Shown here piece by piece: positions 1 to 9,399 of a stretch of DNA of 64,000 nucleotides. The translations under genes were made by a program, and so were the position numbers. How positions within the stretch are numbered: the first letter of the stretch is position 1; each line of letters begins with the position of its first letter. The stretch spans positions 5,117,498-5,181,497 of the forward strand of contig CP036272.1 of assembly GCA_007745635.1 (NCBI GenBank). Direction: 5' to 3'. The notes below the pieces were generated by a model. That model saw only the letters and a list, made by a program, of their open reading frames with translations. It did no database searches and was not told the origin of the DNA. The DNA is from Stieleria bergensis. Lineage in GTDB: Bacteria > Planctomycetota > Planctomycetia > Pirellulales > Pirellulaceae.

Positions 1-424
1 GCTTTTGGAGAATCGCCGTCGCTTGCTTGTCGTCTTTAGCAGCTAGCTTGGCAATCTCTACATATCCCATCTTGCTATCCAGATCCAATTCGTTGATGGG
101 TGTAGGATCGTTCATCAACTCTTGAAACTCAAGCAGCTGTGATTGATCACCGGGAAGCTTCGACTGAGAGGGTGGCGGATTGTTGCGACCGTAAATCAGA
201 TGAAACAAAGCATTCGACTTCGGTGGTTGGTCCTCAGGTTCCGCAACCGGTGGTTCGCTGGCTGGCTGATCAACCGTCCCCGGTTCTGCCCCGTTGTGGA
301 TCATGGTGGGTTGAATATCCAGATCATTGGCGATCTGAGAGACTGGGACGTGATCTTCCACGTGCCGGCGAACTGCATCAGCTTTCTGGGCATCACTAAA
401 CGAACGGCGTTTCTTTCGAGACAT
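1..424 (-). CDS. Partial protein with transposase OrfA-like N-terminal helix-turn-helix
   Basis: This open frame starts at an ATG at 424 behind a very good ribosome binding site (AGGAGG, 7 bases upstream) and runs off the left edge of the window, so only about 141 residues are visible. Residues 1-44 (beginning MSRKKRRSFSDAQKADAVRR) resemble the helix-turn-helix of IS3/IS66-type OrfA proteins, which bind transposon ends. From about residue 45 the expected OrfA continuation is absent. It is replaced by a Pro/Glu-rich linker and then an acidic, possibly helical stretch that I do not recognise. It may be a chimera of an insertion-sequence remnant with another gene, or a host protein that recruited this domain. 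The missing C-terminus prevents a decision. Confidence 0.6.
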   Translation of the reverse strand, partial: MSRKKRRSFSDAQKADAVRRHVEDHVPVSQIANDLDIQPTMIHNGAEPGTVDQPASEPPVAEPEDQPPKSNALFHLIYGRNNPPPSQSKLPGDQSQLLEFQELMNDPTPINELDLDSKMGYVEIAKLAAKDDKQATAILQK

Positions 425-887
425 CGGAATCCTCCTCAGGTGGTGATTTCACCCCACCGAAGGCGAAATTCCAATTCCATGAGAGGCAAGACACAACGTT
501 GGAGCAGTCCCTACGATGCTCAGGCTGCACCTAACCCGCAATGTCTTCCATGACATCCTGATCGATATCCTGCGACACCATTGGATGTGGGGGGACGCAG
601 TTTTCTTCTATCGGCTTGAGTCCGTTTGTTGCGGTCGTAGAAATCACTTGCATCAATCCGGATGGCAAGCTTGTATTCGTAGCCACGATTGACGGTATTG
701 CCCGAGGCTGGCCCCACGATTTTATTTCCGTGGCGGGGATTCACCTCGCCCCATTGCAATGACAACGCCGAACTCAGGTGTACCTCCAAGATCGTCGGGC
801 ACTTCCCAAAAACGACCTCCCGTTTTCTGCCCAGTCGATCCCAATCCATTCCTCCATTCGCTTGGCAGACTTGCAAGGATGCGTCGT
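425..887. other. Intergenic region, no gene recognised
   Basis: Between the divergent frames at 424 and 888 I see no convincing gene. Open frames exist on both strands, but they have no recognisable domain and no good ribosome binding site. The stretch presumably carries promoters for both neighbours. I could not pick out a clear -35/-10 pair. Confidence 0.4.
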
Positions 888-2024
888 ATGCCCGGTCACT
901 TCTCCCATCAATCACTCGCCGCTGCGCTGTTGGCAACCACTGCCTGCGCTGCACCACTGGCGATCGGTTTGCTTTTACAAACAGATTCTGCACGCGCAAC
1001 CGAACAGGCTGTCGGTTTGCGTCCGCTGATTGACCCAGCGGTAGCTCAACAGCTTGCGCCGGTCCCCACATCAATCATTGCTGGAACCACGCAGCCAACG
1101 CAGGTCAATTTATTTGCCGAACTGGCGACGTCACAATCCATTCAAGCGCCGGATTCCCAAGTGGCACCCCTGTCGCCACTGCAGGCTAGCACCCAGCAAA
1201 TCCCAAATGGCTCGACGTCCTATCATGTGCGAACCGCGGAAGTCAATCACCGCGATCAAAACACGATCTTCGCGCCGCCGGTAAAGAACATTGGCATGGT
1301 TCGCAAGAATCCATTGATCGCTAAAGAGATGCCTCAACTGAAGCGTCTGGCAGTCCGCAAGTTTCCAATTCGGCGCCAGATTCCTGCTGAAACCAACGCA
1401 ACTGCCTCGGAAACGGTTCGCGCCCAGCCACAAGCGGGCAAGCAAGTGATTGCCGACGCGATCGCACCGCTGCCACCGTTGCCGAATTTCACACAGACAG
1501 TCGCTGCTGCCAAGCCGCGTTCAGCGAACATTCAATTCGGCAGCATCAAGAACGCCAAAACACTCAATCCCGTGCGTCCCATCTCGGTGCCTGTTCCCCA
1601 ACAGCCCACGCACCGGACTGCCACCGTCGATCTGAACCGAGTGAGTCAATCAGAGCAACAAGCACCGGCTCGGGCATCCCAAACCGCAACGGCCAAAACG
1701 GTCTCACAGCGTTTACCTGCCAAACCAGTGCCGAATCATACAGAGAGTTTGGCTGACCTGTTACTTGCCGAAGCAGCGTCTGAGAAAGCGGGACAGACGG
1801 TTCAAGGTCCTGTCTCCAGTGCTGGCAGCGAAGCTCCACACGTTGCTCGCAAGGCAGTGTTGATTCGACTCTCAGACGACTCGGCGAGTGCCCCCAGCGG
1901 TGACAACGCCGATCGGCAAGCACCAGCGACTCGGCTTCTGACCACGCCACCACCGGCGACGCGGATCATGTCGAGTTCAGCGTCGTCATCCAACTGGAAC
2001 CTGCCGCAACGGTTACTGCGATAA
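888..2024 (+). CDS. Secreted, disordered Pro/Ala/Gln-rich protein
   Basis: I do not recognise a family. The frame is open from 759, but ATG 888 is preferred: AAGG lies 9 bases upstream and the product then begins with a typical signal peptide (residues 1 to about 37, hydrophobic core AAALLATTACAAPLAIGLLL, cleavage after SARA). The alternative ATG at 879 would add three residues. The mature part, about 340 residues, is rich in Ala, Pro, Gln, Thr and Ser, with scattered basic stretches. It has no obvious domain, no Cys pattern and no membrane span, which suggests an intrinsically disordered envelope or extracellular protein. It stops 5 bases before the converging isomerase-like gene, so the two share a 3' region. 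Confidence 0.7.
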   Translation: MPGHFSHQSLAAALLATTACAAPLAIGLLLQTDSARATEQAVGLRPLIDPAVAQQLAPVPTSIIAGTTQPTQVNLFAELATSQSIQAPDSQVAPLSPLQASTQQIPNGSTSYHVRTAEVNHRDQNTIFAPPVKNIGMVRKNPLIAKEMPQLKRLAVRKFPIRRQIPAETNATASETVRAQPQAGKQVIADAIAPLPPLPNFTQTVAAAKPRSANIQFGSIKNAKTLNPVRPISVPVPQQPTHRTATVDLNRVSQSEQQAPARASQTATAKTVSQRLPAKPVPNHTESLADLLLAEAASEKAGQTVQGPVSSAGSEAPHVARKAVLIRLSDDSASAPSGDNADRQAPATRLLTTPPPATRIMSSSASSSNWNLPQRLLR

Positions 2025-2029
2025 CGAAA

Positions 2030-2932
2030 CTAGACGTTGCAGACGTCGTACGCTTGCTGCAACGACTGGACGGGATCGTCACTGGTGGGAATGAATTCCT
2101 GAGCGACGTAGCCGTTGTAACCGGTTGCCAGAATGGCCCGCATCACAGCGGGGTAATTGATCTCGTTGCGTTCATCGAGTTCGCGGCGATCGGGGTTACC
2201 GGCGGTGTGGTAGTGACCAATGATGCTCTGGTATTTTTGCAGATTCGAGATCAAGTCGCCGTTCATGATTTGAACGTGATAAATATCAAACAGCAGTTTA
2301 AATTTGTCGCTGCCAACGGCATTGACCAGATCGGCACATAAGTGCACATCGTCACCCCAATAACCCGGGTGTCCTTTCATCGGATGAACGGTGCCATCTG
2401 GATTGATGTGAGCCTTGCTGTTGAGATGTTCCAGCACAATTCCGACGCCTTTTTCTTCAGCGTAGGGAATCACACGTTTCCAGCAATCGAGGCAATTCTG
2501 TTTGGCGGCCTGATCACTGATCCCTTTCTCACTCATTCCAGTGAACGTGATCACGTTGGGAGCGTTAAACTTTGCAGCCAGATCAATGCCTTCGCGCAAC
2601 TTCGCTTCAACCATTGCGTGATTATCGCGGTTGATCGGTCCATCGGCAAAGCCATGGCTTCCGGTCAACGAGATCTTGAGCCCCATCGCGGTGACTTGGG
2701 CATACCATTTGGAATTGATGCCTTCCATCGCTTCCAAGCCAATTCGCTTACAATGCCCAGCAAGCTTCAGCGTGTCCATTGGATTGAAACACCAGCCCAT
2801 GATCGATTGTCGAATCTTGGTCGGTTTTTCATCCGCCAACGCAAGTTCGCTGAGGCCGGGAATCACAGTGGGGGCTAAGAGAGCACCAGCCGCTGCGGTA
2901 AGATGTGTATTCAAAAATTGGCGTCGTTTCAC
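2030..2932 (-). CDS. Exported hydroxypyruvate isomerase-like TIM-barrel protein
   Basis: This 300-residue protein belongs to the xylose isomerase-like/AP endonuclease 2 TIM-barrel superfamily and is closest to hydroxypyruvate isomerase (Hyi). Matching segments are VLEHLNSK (Glu168), LLFDIYHVQIMNGDL (Asp216), IGHYHTAGNPDR (His240, His242) and GYNGYVAQEF (Glu279), which supply the metal and acid-base residues of the family. Cytosolic Hyi is about 260 residues. Here a twin-arginine-type leader (RRQFL at 3-7, then a hydrophobic Ala-rich stretch to about 33) points to Tat export, as is common for planctomycete sugar isomerase/epimerase-like proteins. The start codon is GTG at 2932. The substrate is unknown; a sugar or keto-acid released outside the cytoplasm is plausible. 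Confidence 0.85.
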   Translation of the reverse strand: MKRRQFLNTHLTAAAGALLAPTVIPGLSELALADEKPTKIRQSIMGWCFNPMDTLKLAGHCKRIGLEAMEGINSKWYAQVTAMGLKISLTGSHGFADGPINRDNHAMVEAKLREGIDLAAKFNAPNVITFTGMSEKGISDQAAKQNCLDCWKRVIPYAEEKGVGIVLEHLNSKAHINPDGTVHPMKGHPGYWGDDVHLCADLVNAVGSDKFKLLFDIYHVQIMNGDLISNLQKYQSIIGHYHTAGNPDRRELDERNEINYPAVMRAILATGYNGYVAQEFIPTSDDPVQSLQQAYDVCNV

Positions 2933-2994
2933 GAATCAAAACCTTGTGTCAAATCAGAAAGAGCAGTGCGCATCGTCTGCCGCCAAACCAAGTC

Positions 2995-3369
2995 ATGTCG
3001 ACAATCGACGAAGCGCCATCCAGGCCCATTCTAACCACCATCGACCGCGAGATCATGACGGACTTTGAAATTGAAATGGCTGGTTTTCTGAAAGAGCTCG
3101 ATCGGGGGCATGTGATCACTTTTGGTGACCTTGCCGCGGCGGCAGGGCGTCCCGGCGCGGCCCGCATGGCAGGACGCTTTCTGTCCAAGCACGGCGAAAC
3201 GCTTCCCTGGTGGCGGGTCGTCTATTCCTGCGGCTATTTGCCACCGAACAATCCGGACGCACAAACCGAGAAACTGCACGAGGAATGCGTCACGGTCAGC
3301 AACGGCCGTGTGATCGACGCCCCCTCGGGCCGCTTCGCAAAACCACCCCCAACCGGCAGGCTTTCCTGA
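2995..3369 (+). CDS. Alkyltransferase-like (ATL) protein, MGMT-family DNA-binding domain
   Basis: The protein carries the C-terminal DNA-binding domain of O6-alkylguanine-DNA alkyltransferases: ITFGDLAAAAGRPGAARMAG, then LPWWRVV at about residues 70-76 and a G.L..........KL.EE..T tail. The methyl-accepting Cys of the PCHR motif is replaced by Trp (PWWR). That is the hallmark of ATL proteins, which bind alkylated guanine and flag it for nucleotide excision repair instead of repairing it. The length fits (105-124 residues). Start choice is uncertain: ATG 2995 is given, while ATG 3055 would yield a more typical 104-residue ATL. It is divergent from the isomerase-like gene, with no evident functional link. 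Confidence 0.85.
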   Translation: MSTIDEAPSRPILTTIDREIMTDFEIEMAGFLKELDRGHVITFGDLAAAAGRPGAARMAGRFLSKHGETLPWWRVVYSCGYLPPNNPDAQTEKLHEECVTVSNGRVIDAPSGRFAKPPPTGRLS

Positions 3370-3503
3370 TTGTTTTCCGCTTCATGGCCTTTTGTTCAAT
3401 CGATCCTGAATCAGAGACAACAATCGTCTAAAATGATTGTCGCTCCTTTCCCGCCGTCTGCCCCGCCTTGTTGGCAGCCATCCCCTCTAAATCTCAGTTG
3501 CCG

Positions 3504-6500
3504 ATGCGTTCCCGGATGTACCTTCCCCAGCCGACAACGTTCCCATCGAGCGTCACGATCGCCAACGGTTTGCTATGCAGCGTGTTCCTCTGCTGTTGGT
3601 CGCTGGTGACACCTGCCGTCTTGCTGGCCGCACCACCAAACGACGTCGCTGAAAACAAGTCGCGGCAGATCAACTTTCAACGAGACGTGCAGCCGATTCT
3701 GCAAACACACTGCAATCGCTGCCATGGGCAAAAGAACCAAGAGGCCTCGCTGGCGCTCAACACCCGCGCTGACTTTCTGGGTGTGGCTGACAGTGACGAA
3801 CCGATTGTCACCCCCGGTGATGCAAGCACGTCGCTGCTATTGAGCCGAGTGACCGACGATTCAGCCGGCGACATCATGCCGCTTGATGGAGCGGCGTTAA
3901 GCGAACGTGAAATCCTCACCTTGCGGACTTGGATTGAACAAGGTGCTGTGATGCCGGAGCACGTGACGCCCGCCCAACACTGGGCCTATGCTGCACCCAA
4001 AGTCGATCAACAACTTCTCGCTCAGTCCACTCAAACGCACCCGGTGGACCTGTTTGTTGCACAGCAGTTGAAAGCCATGGATCTAAGCGCCAATCCGCCA
4101 GCTGATCCACGCACCATCGCTCGCCGTGTCTCCCTGGCGTTAACCGGATTGCCTGCGACGATTGAGCAAGCGGAGCAGTTTGCCAACGACCCCAGCGAGA
4201 AAAATTACGAACGGCTGGTCGATGAACTGCTAGCCAGCAATGCTTTCGGAGTGCACTGGGCCAGACACTGGTTGGACCTAGCCCGGTACGCGGATTCCAA
4301 CGGCTTCCAAGCGGACCAGTTGCGCGACTCCTGGGCCTATCGCGACTGGGTCGTCAACGCATTGAATGAAGACAAACCCTTTGATCGCTTTGTGACCGAG
4401 CAGCTCGCTGGCGACCTACTGCCGGACGCTGATGAACAAACCCGCATCGCAACCGGCTTTCATCGCACGCCCACCTGCAACGTCGAAGCCGGCGTGCATC
4501 CCGAAGCCAATCGCGTGCAACAAGTGTTTGATCGCGTCAACACAACCGGGACAGTCTTCCTGGGCACCACGATGGAATGTGCACAGTGCCATGATCACAA
4601 GTACGATCCATTTACCCAGAAAGATTACTACCAACTATTCGCGTACTTCAACAACACGCCCTTAGAAGTCAAAAACACCAGCGGCGTGACCTGGGACTTT
4701 TATGGCCCCACGATGCCGCTGCCCCTGTCCGCCCCGCAAGCGAATCAACACGAAGCGTTAACGGCTGAACGGCAAGCACTTCAACAGCAGCGGCAGAAGC
4801 GACTCCAAGAACGCTCGCTCGATGCCTGGATCACCGACACCAAGCGACGCCTGCAGCAATACGATTCACCACGCTGGGTCTCACCGCGTCCCAAAGTCAC
4901 CACAACCGGTGGCGAAACCCATCAAATCCTGGATGACAACTCGGTCCTGATTTCGGGAGCGATTCCAAAGAAAAACACGGTCTATCGCTTCCAGTACAAC
5001 GCGCAAGAAGCCGCTGTGCTGGCTGTCCGACTCGATGCACTGCGACACGATTCACTGCCCGGCAAAGGCCCCGGCCGCGGTGACAAAGCCAGAACCAACT
5101 TTGTGCTACATGAACTGACGTTACGCACCGGCGGCGACCAACCAAACGCAGCCAGCAACGCATTACAACGCGTCACATTGATGCCCCAGCAAGCCTCCTT
5201 TTCGCAGGGCAATTACGACTTTGCCAATGCCGTTGATGGCAAGCTCTCCACTGCCTGGGCCATTGCTCCCCAGTTCACCAAGGAACACTGGTCAACCTAC
5301 CAGTTGGCCAAACCGTTAGCCGCTGGGGCCCAACAGACGCTGGTGGTTGAACTTGACCAGCGTTACGGGCAGGGCAGGGTACTGGGGCGTCCCAAAGTTT
5401 CGTTCTTGATTGGCGACCCCAGGGCTCCGGTTTTGCCTGCCGCGATCACCAACCTTTTGCGCAGCGAGCAACCACTGACCGGCAAACAACGCCAACAGTT
5501 ACAGAAACACTTCGAGTCCATGGATGCGGACTTAGCTGCGTTGGATCAAAACATCGCCGCGATTGATCAACAGCTCAATGCCATCAAACCTCCGACCACG
5601 TTGGTGATGATTGAACAGGAACGGCGCGAGACCTTTGTGATGCAACGTGGGGATTACCAATCACTGGGTGGCGCCGTCGAGCCCGGCCCGCCAGCCTCGC
5701 TCCATGCCTTGCCAGAAAACGCGCCTGCCAATCGCCTTGGCCTGGCGCAATGGTTGGTGGATCCAGCCAACCCACTCTTGGCTCGCGTCACGGTCAACCG
5801 TTTCTGGGCAGAGATCTTTGGCCGCGGGATCGTTGCCACGCCGGAGGACTTTGGCACTCAAAGCCAATCCCCCACGCATCCCGAATTATTGGATTGGCTG
5901 GCCTTGGAGTTTCAACGTCAGGACTGGTCCGTCAAGGCCGTCTTGAAAACCATGGTCATGTCAGAGAGCTTCCGCCGTGACTCAAGGCAAACGGAACAGC
6001 ATCAACAGCTGGATGCCAACAACAGTTATTTGGCACGCGGCCCACGGTTTCGACTCCCTGCGGAAACGATTCGCGACAACGCATTGGCCGTGGCTGGATT
6101 ACTGTGTCAGGACCAGGACGGACCGCCAATCATGCCTTATCAACCCGATGGCATTTGGCGAGCGGTCGGTCGCAACCAGCCCAAATGGAAAGCCGCTGAT
6201 GACCAGAATCGCTTTCGCCGGGGCTTGTATGTGGTCTGGAAACGGGGCGCTCCCTATCCTAACTTTGTCGCCTTTGACGCACCGGATCGAGCCGCCTGTA
6301 CGGTCAAACGGCCGCGCACCAATACACCGCTTCAGGCACTGGCGCTGCTGAATGATCGTGTTTACGCTGAAGTCTCGATTGGGCTGGCCGCTCGCATGAT
6401 GCGTGAAGCTGCCAGCCAAAGCCCCGACGCCATCGCCAGTTACGGATTTCAGCTCGCCACGCTACAAACGCCCACATCACAGATTCGTGATGCATTGCTC

Positions 6501-6683
6501 CGTCTCTACCAGTCGGAACGGGAACGGATTGCCACCGACGAAAAACTGGCCAAGCAACGATTATCCATTGTCCCCGCACCCATGAAGGGAACCCTGGAAG
6601 GCCTGGACCAGCGAGAGCTTGCCGCATGGTATGCCGTCGCCAGCGTACTGCTAAATCTTGATGTCACGATCACCCAGAACTGA
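3504..6683 (+). CDS. Planctomycete cytochrome c / DUF1549 / DUF1553 (PSD1) protein
   Basis: This is a large exported protein (about 1059 residues) of the planctomycete PSCyt1-PSCyt2-PSD1 architecture. After a signal peptide (hydrophobic core near residues 24-43) comes a cytochrome c-like segment with a CNRCH heme motif (Cys70, Cys73, His74) and a downstream Met-Pro ligand candidate (DIMPLDG). DUF1549 follows ([24 protein letters not shown]), then a beta-rich insert near residues 460-660, and DUF1553 at the C-terminus ([39 protein letters not shown]). ATG 3504 is chosen over an upstream TTG at 3468; 3516 is also possible. The family is abundant in planctomycetes and often lies beside sulfatases and other polysaccharide genes, but its reaction is not established. 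It is followed 56 bases later by its usual DUF1501 partner. Confidence 0.93.
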   Translation: MRSRMYLPQPTTFPSSVTIANGLLCSVFLCCWSLVTPAVLLAAPPNDVAENKSRQINFQRDVQPILQTHCNRCHGQKNQEASLALNTRADFLGVADSDEPIVTPGDASTSLLLSRVTDDSAGDIMPLDGAALSEREILTLRTWIEQGAVMPEHVTPAQHWAYAAPKVDQQLLAQSTQTHPVDLFVAQQLKAMDLSANPPADPRTIARRVSLALTGLPATIEQAEQFANDPSEKNYERLVDELLASNAFGVHWARHWLDLARYADSNGFQADQLRDSWAYRDWVVNALNEDKPFDRFVTEQLAGDLLPDADEQTRIATGFHRTPTCNVEAGVHPEANRVQQVFDRVNTTGTVFLGTTMECAQCHDHKYDPFTQKDYYQLFAYFNNTPLEVKNTSGVTWDFYGPTMPLPLSAPQANQHEALTAERQALQQQRQKRLQERSLDAWITDTKRRLQQYDSPRWVSPRPKVTTTGGETHQILDDNSVLISGAIPKKNTVYRFQYNAQEAAVLAVRLDALRHDSLPGKGPGRGDKARTNFVLHELTLRTGGDQPNAASNALQRVTLMPQQASFSQGNYDFANAVDGKLSTAWAIAPQFTKEHWSTYQLAKPLAAGAQQTLVVELDQRYGQGRVLGRPKVSFLIGDPRAPVLPAAITNLLRSEQPLTGKQRQQLQKHFESMDADLAALDQNIAAIDQQLNAIKPPTTLVMIEQERRETFVMQRGDYQSLGGAVEPGPPASLHALPENAPANRLGLAQWLVDPANPLLARVTVNRFWAEIFGRGIVATPEDFGTQSQSPTHPELLDWLALEFQRQDWSVKAVLKTMVMSESFRRDSRQTEQHQQLDANNSYLARGPRFRLPAETIRDNALAVAGLLCQDQDGPPIMPYQPDGIWRAVGRNQPKWKAADDQNRFRRGLYVVWKRGAPYPNFVAFDAPDRAACTVKRPRTNTPLQALALLNDRVYAEVSIGLAARMMREAASQSPDAIASYGFQLATLQTPTSQIRDALLRLYQSERERIATDEKLAKQRLSIVPAPMKGTLEGLDQRELAAWYAVASVLLNLDVTITQN

Positions 6684-6739
6684 ACGCTGCCAACCAACAC
6701 GCCGCATCACTTTGCCTGAAAACACCTGTCGAGTCTCCC

Positions 6740-8188
6740 ATGAAGTTTGCAGTCCCAACCAATCGCCGTGACATCCTCCAGCGGGCTGGATTTGGCTTCG
6801 GAGCCTATGCACTCGGTAGCATGCTTGGCGAAGAGAGCAGGGCAGGGGAGGCCGCTGGAGGCACACTCCCACAACCGCACTTCCCACCGCGTGCCAAAAA
6901 CATCATTCACATTCACCTGGTTGGATCGCCATCACACCTGGATCTCTTTGATCCCAAGCCGGCGCTTGCCGAACGTGATGGCGAGCTCTGCCCGGCCGAG
7001 TTCTTCGAAGGACAAAAGTTTGCCTTCATTCGAAGTCGCCCCACCTTAATGGGCACGCCAACGTCATGGGGCTTTAAAGCCTGTGGAGAATCCGGGACAG
7101 AGCTATCGAATTTGCTACCCGAATTGCAAACGGTCGCTGACGAACTATGCATGGTGCGTTCAGTACACACCGATGAGTTTAACCACGGGCCCGCACAGCT
7201 TTTTTTGCTAACAGGATTTGGCCGCTTTGGTCGTCCCTCGCTGGGTTCCTGGGTCACTTATGGACTGGGGAGCGAAAACAAGAATCTGCCAGGCTATGTG
7301 GTGCTGATAACCGGACAAGTTTTGGGCGCTGGCAATTCGGCCTGGGGAAGCGGTTTTCTGCCGACCATGCATCAGGGCGTTGAATTTCGCTCTCAGGGCG
7401 ATCCCGTCTTATTCCTTTCCAATCCGCCCGGCGTCTCACCAGCCTCGCGTCGCAGCGTGATTGACACTGTCAACCAGATCAACTCGCAAACGCTGGCCGA
7501 CGTCCAAGACCCAGAGATCGCAACGCGCATCAAGCAGTATGAACTCGCCTATCGCATGCAAACCAGTGTGCCAGAACTAATGGACATCGCTTCTGAAACC
7601 GAAGCTACCCATCAGCTGTATGGAACAACGCTGCGAAAAGGCGGCTCAGGATCCACCGCCAAACCGAGCTTTGCCAACAACTGCCTGCTGGCTAGGCGAT
7701 TGGTCGAACGCGGCGTGCGGTTCGTCCAACTGTTCGACCAGGGCTGGGATCACCACGGTAATCTAAAGGCCAGCTTAGAGAACAAATGCAAGCAGGTTGA
7801 TCGACCGATTGCAGGGTTGATCAAGGACTTGAAACAACGTGGCATGCTGGACGATACACTTGTCGTCTGGTCGGCTGAGTTTGGGCGCACCCCGATGGCT
7901 CAGTCTCGCAGCGGCACCGGAGAAAGCACGAAGGCAGGCCGTGACCACCATCGAAACGCCTACTCGCTGTGGATGGCTGGAGGCGGCAGCAAACCCGGGA
8001 CGGTGTTTGGCAAGACCGATGAACTGGGATTTTCAATCGCCGAAAACCCGGTTCATGTTCATGACTTCAATGCCACGATGCTGCACCTGATGGGCCTGGA
8101 CCATGAACGCTTGACCTATCGGCACCAAGGACGCCAATATCGCCTGACAGACATTCACGGCGTCGTCCAAAAAGAACTGCTAGCCTAG
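6740..8188 (+). CDS. DUF1501 family protein, Tat-exported
   Basis: This 482-residue protein is a member of DUF1501, a sulfatase/alkaline-phosphatase-fold-like family that almost always lies next to a DUF1553 gene in planctomycetes, as here. The N-terminus has a twin-arginine motif ([12 protein letters not shown] at 8-19) followed by a short hydrophobic stretch. Typical family segments are [42 protein letters not shown] and [17 protein letters not shown], whose Asp/His clusters look like metal ligands. The gene presumably forms an operon with the upstream DUF1549/DUF1553 gene. Its TAG stop lies just before the tandem array at 8192-8239. The function is unknown; periplasmic polysaccharide catabolism is the usual inference. 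Confidence 0.92.
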   Translation: MKFAVPTNRRDILQRAGFGFGAYALGSMLGEESRAGEAAGGTLPQPHFPPRAKNIIHIHLVGSPSHLDLFDPKPALAERDGELCPAEFFEGQKFAFIRSRPTLMGTPTSWGFKACGESGTELSNLLPELQTVADELCMVRSVHTDEFNHGPAQLFLLTGFGRFGRPSLGSWVTYGLGSENKNLPGYVVLITGQVLGAGNSAWGSGFLPTMHQGVEFRSQGDPVLFLSNPPGVSPASRRSVIDTVNQINSQTLADVQDPEIATRIKQYELAYRMQTSVPELMDIASETEATHQLYGTTLRKGGSGSTAKPSFANNCLLARRLVERGVRFVQLFDQGWDHHGNLKASLENKCKQVDRPIAGLIKDLKQRGMLDDTLVVWSAEFGRTPMAQSRSGTGESTKAGRDHHRNAYSLWMAGGGSKPGTVFGKTDELGFSIAENPVHVHDFNATMLHLMGLDHERLTYRHQGRQYRLTDIHGVVQKELLA

Positions 8189-8191
8189 CTC

Positions 8192-8239
8192 GGCAACGAA
8201 GAACCTAGGGCAACGAAGAACCTAGGGCAACGAAGAACC
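8192..8239. repeat. 17-bp tandem repeat, nearly 3 copies, spanning a stop codon
   Basis: The unit GCAACGAAGAACCTAGG repeats head to tail with period 17 between two converging genes. The rightmost unit contains the last codons and the TAG stop (complement of 8222-8224) of the minus-strand gene, and the copies continue beyond the stop towards the DUF1501 gene. Confidence 0.9.
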
Positions 8240-8851
8240 GGCAGCCACCGTCTGGGACTGAACTTCACGTGCTAACTGAACAGTGCGTTCCCAACGCTCG
8301 CGAAGCAGCAACATCTGATCCCGACTCCAGCTTTGCCCAACCATGCTGGCGGTGTGCAAGCCAGCGACAATCGCAATGGAAATGGGAATCACCAACAGCG
8401 CCCAAGGGGTTTGCTCCAGCGACCATTGCACGAATCCAAACATCAATGCGGCGAACAAACAACACATGCTCATCATGTAAATCGCCATGACCATGGTCCA
8501 GATTTCAGGACGTGGCGAGAAACGACAATACGCATCGCTTCCACCGGACTCTTCATTGCGATACAACTGGATGGACAAGTGAGGTGACCAGAATCGCTGA
8601 TTCTCTTTCTTAATCTTGTAATCAAAGACCCAGCCAGCGAATTCAGCGCCTAAGGATTCTTGGTGATCTTCAATCACACTCCGTAGCCTTAATTTGGCAT
8701 CATCCATTTCCCAGGGCAGCTCGACCTTAAACGTCGGCTGCATCTGCAGTGGCTCAATCTGAATGGGCTCAATCTGAATGGGCTCAATCTGAATGGGCTC
8801 AATCTGAATGGGCTCAGCATGAGTCGCTTCTGCCTCAATAGGTTCGATCAT
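8222..8851 (-). CDS. Hypothetical membrane protein with EPIQI pentapeptide repeat
   Basis: I do not recognise a family. From ATG 8851 the product has about 209 residues. Near the N-terminus lie four consecutive EPIQI pentapeptides, encoded by a 15-bp DNA repeat at 8751-8816. A soluble stretch follows (VELPWEMDDAKLRLRSVIED, then FAGWVFDYKIKKENQRFWSPH). Two adjacent hydrophobic segments follow, near MVMAIYMMSMCCLFAALMFG and WALLVIPISIAIVAGLH, so it is probably a two-span inner-membrane protein. The frame stays open to 8926, which would overlap the start of the divergent gene, so 8851 is preferred without strong ribosome-binding-site support. Its stop codon lies in the 17-bp tandem array. Confidence 0.65.
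   Translation of the reverse strand: MIEPIEAEATHAEPIQIEPIQIEPIQIEPIQIEPLQMQPTFKVELPWEMDDAKLRLRSVIEDHQESLGAEFAGWVFDYKIKKENQRFWSPHLSIQLYRNEESGGSDAYCRFSPRPEIWTMVMAIYMMSMCCLFAALMFGFVQWSLEQTPWALLVIPISIAIVAGLHTASMVGQSWSRDQMLLLRERWERTVQLAREVQSQTVAAGSSLP
8751..8816. repeat. 15-bp in-frame tandem repeat (4.4 copies)
   Basis: The unit GGCTCAATCTGAATG is perfectly repeated four times plus six bases. On the minus strand it encodes EPIQI repeats inside the membrane-protein gene. The period is a multiple of three, so copy-number change would not shift the frame. Confidence 0.95.
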
Positions 8852-8900
8852 GGCCAGAGAATCCAAAGACCGTGAAGACTTGCTCCGCGAAGGCACAGCC

Positions 8901-9368
8901 ATGCCGATACGTGGAAGACTTGTCATCCAACAGCGGGAAATTGTGATGGGTTTCCGATCAGCGGGCGCATTCAGTTTGTACTGCGATCAAGATCCCGTGT
9001 TTCAATTCAACGCGCATTCAGAGCTCAGACGCGTCTTCTTTCAGGGCCGAAAATTAAAAGCAGCCCAAGGATCGTTGGTGGAACTGACTCGGCGAAACCA
9101 AGCAATCAGCGAATCACCAGAGGGGAAAACCGCAGCACAACCACTGATGCTGTCCGAAACATCCATCGGGGAGGAACAACGAAAGCTTATTTTAGACGAT
9201 CTCAAGCACTGGTTGCAACTCATCCAGGCCTGCCTGCAAACCGAACCGGTGGCACAGCATCAGTTTGCCTGCGTGGGCGCTGATGCCCAAGCGTTTCAAA
9301 AGAAGGTACTGACTTGGATCCAGAAATGCCCCAGCCGTCAGATCATCGCCGACGGACCAGGACTGTGA
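8901..9368 (+). CDS. Hypothetical protein
   Basis: I do not recognise a family. ATG 8901 is preferred over the upstream ATG 8850 because GAAGG lies 8 bases before it and because 8850 would overlap the divergent gene. The product is 155 residues, without signal peptide or membrane span. It starts with a beta-rich half (RGRLVIQQREIVMGF, PVFQFNAHSELRRVFFQGRK) and ends in a helical half containing two Cys (QLIQACLQ, WIQKCPSR). It is probably a soluble cytoplasmic protein. It converges on the next gene, with 31 bases between stops. Confidence 0.6.
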   Translation: MPIRGRLVIQQREIVMGFRSAGAFSLYCDQDPVFQFNAHSELRRVFFQGRKLKAAQGSLVELTRRNQAISESPEGKTAAQPLMLSETSIGEEQRKLILDDLKHWLQLIQACLQTEPVAQHQFACVGADAQAFQKKVLTWIQKCPSRQIIADGPGL

Positions 9369-9399
9369 CGCCGGCAGCCAGCGACGAATGCCACGCTAG

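Noticed and set aside
520-1074. Minus-strand open frame of 184 residues
   Set aside because: It overlaps the start and signal peptide of the supported plus-strand gene at 888, lacks a ribosome binding site and shows no domain.
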